A stretch of 5,090 nucleotides of DNA, taken from NCBI GenBank assembly GCA_039649115.1, contig JBBWZQ010000324.1, forward strand, positions 1 through 5,090, in the 5' to 3' direction. The stretch comes from DATEJJ01 sp039649115 (GTDB lineage Bacteria; Actinomycetota; Actinomycetes; Mycobacteriales; Micromonosporaceae). The notes beneath the pieces were generated by a model. It worked only from the letters and a program-made list of their open reading frames with translations, was not told the origin of the DNA and searched no databases. Shown in pieces: positions 4,914 through 5,090 of this stretch. Position numbers and translations under genes: made by a program. How positions within the stretch are numbered: the first letter of the stretch is position 1; the number at the start of each line of letters is the position of its first letter.

Positions 4914-5090
4914 GTGGGCCAGGCCACCGAGTTCCTGCTCGTGCTGGTACTCGCGACCTGCCTCTGCGCGGCTGGTTGGCTGCTCCTGGGTGCCCGGCGC
5001 CGGCCGGCACACCCCACCACGAGCTTTGCCGGGTCGACTCCGCGGGTCGCCGTTCCCGGACCGGAAACCGACCGCCTGCCCGGACACCGG
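4914..5090 (+). CDS. Small membrane protein, N-terminal part (cut by right window edge), unknown function
   Basis: 59 codons are visible from GTG at 4914 with no stop before the window ends. GGAGG at 4901-4905 lies 8 nt upstream, an ideal ribosome-binding site that decides this start over the out-of-frame ATG at 4895. The visible protein starts MGQATEFLLVLVLATCLCAA and continues GWLLLGARRR. It has a short N-terminus, one hydrophobic helix (about 7-26) with two cysteines (16 and 18), then ARRR (27-30), which predicts the C-terminal part inside the cell. Residues 31-59 are Pro/Thr/Arg-rich and probably disordered. The helix is followed by Arg rather than a signal-peptidase or lipobox site, so it reads as a membrane anchor rather than an exported protein. 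No family is recognised. It is divergent from the XRE regulator, which may control it. Confidence 0.7.
   Translation, partial: MGQATEFLLVLVLATCLCAAGWLLLGARRRPAHPTTSFAGSTPRVAVPGPETDRLPGHR

Noticed and set aside
4742..5087. Minus-strand open frames at the right edge
   Set aside because: They are antisense to the small membrane-protein gene, which has GGAGG and a clear membrane helix. They contain no motif.
1..5090. Mobile element, CRISPR, tRNA or rRNA content
   Set aside because: No transposase or integrase motifs, regularly spaced repeats, or tRNA/rRNA-like segments were seen on either strand.

Overview
The window is very GC-rich with strongly G/C-biased third codon positions. It encodes a mycothiol-linked formaldehyde dehydrogenase and a transmembrane Hanks-type Ser/Thr kinase. 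Together these indicate an actinomycete that makes mycothiol. A Micromonosporaceae- or Streptomyces-like host would fit, but the genus cannot be fixed from this sequence alone.

Layout from left to right. (1) Minus strand, running off the left edge: the N-terminal sensor (cupin) half of an AraC-family regulator. (2) Plus strand, divergent from it across 63 bp: a complete DUF2000 protein. (3) A convergent junction of 8 bp containing a hairpin. (4) A tight minus-strand cluster, read right to left: a two-helix membrane protein with a proline-rich loop and a cytoplasmic helical tail (strong Shine-Dalgarno), then 34 bp, a transmembrane Ser/Thr protein kinase with an extracytoplasmic domain, then 10 bp, S-(hydroxymethyl)mycothiol dehydrogenase. 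(5) Still on the minus strand, about 130 bp upstream of the cluster: a small XRE-type helix-turn-helix regulator that looks leaderless. (6) Plus strand, divergent from the regulator and running off the right edge: a small single-pass membrane protein with a good ribosome-binding site.

The spacing of cluster (4) suggests one transcript that couples a membrane signalling module (kinase plus a possible membrane partner) to formaldehyde and S-nitrosomycothiol detoxification. That link is an inference from layout. The most unusual sequence feature is a 24-bp perfect palindrome inside the kinase gene, aligned exactly to codons 35-42. It includes the catalytic lysine and is built on several codons that are atypical for this genome. 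No rRNA, tRNA, CRISPR, transposase or integrase signal was seen. Every gap between genes is under 200 bp.
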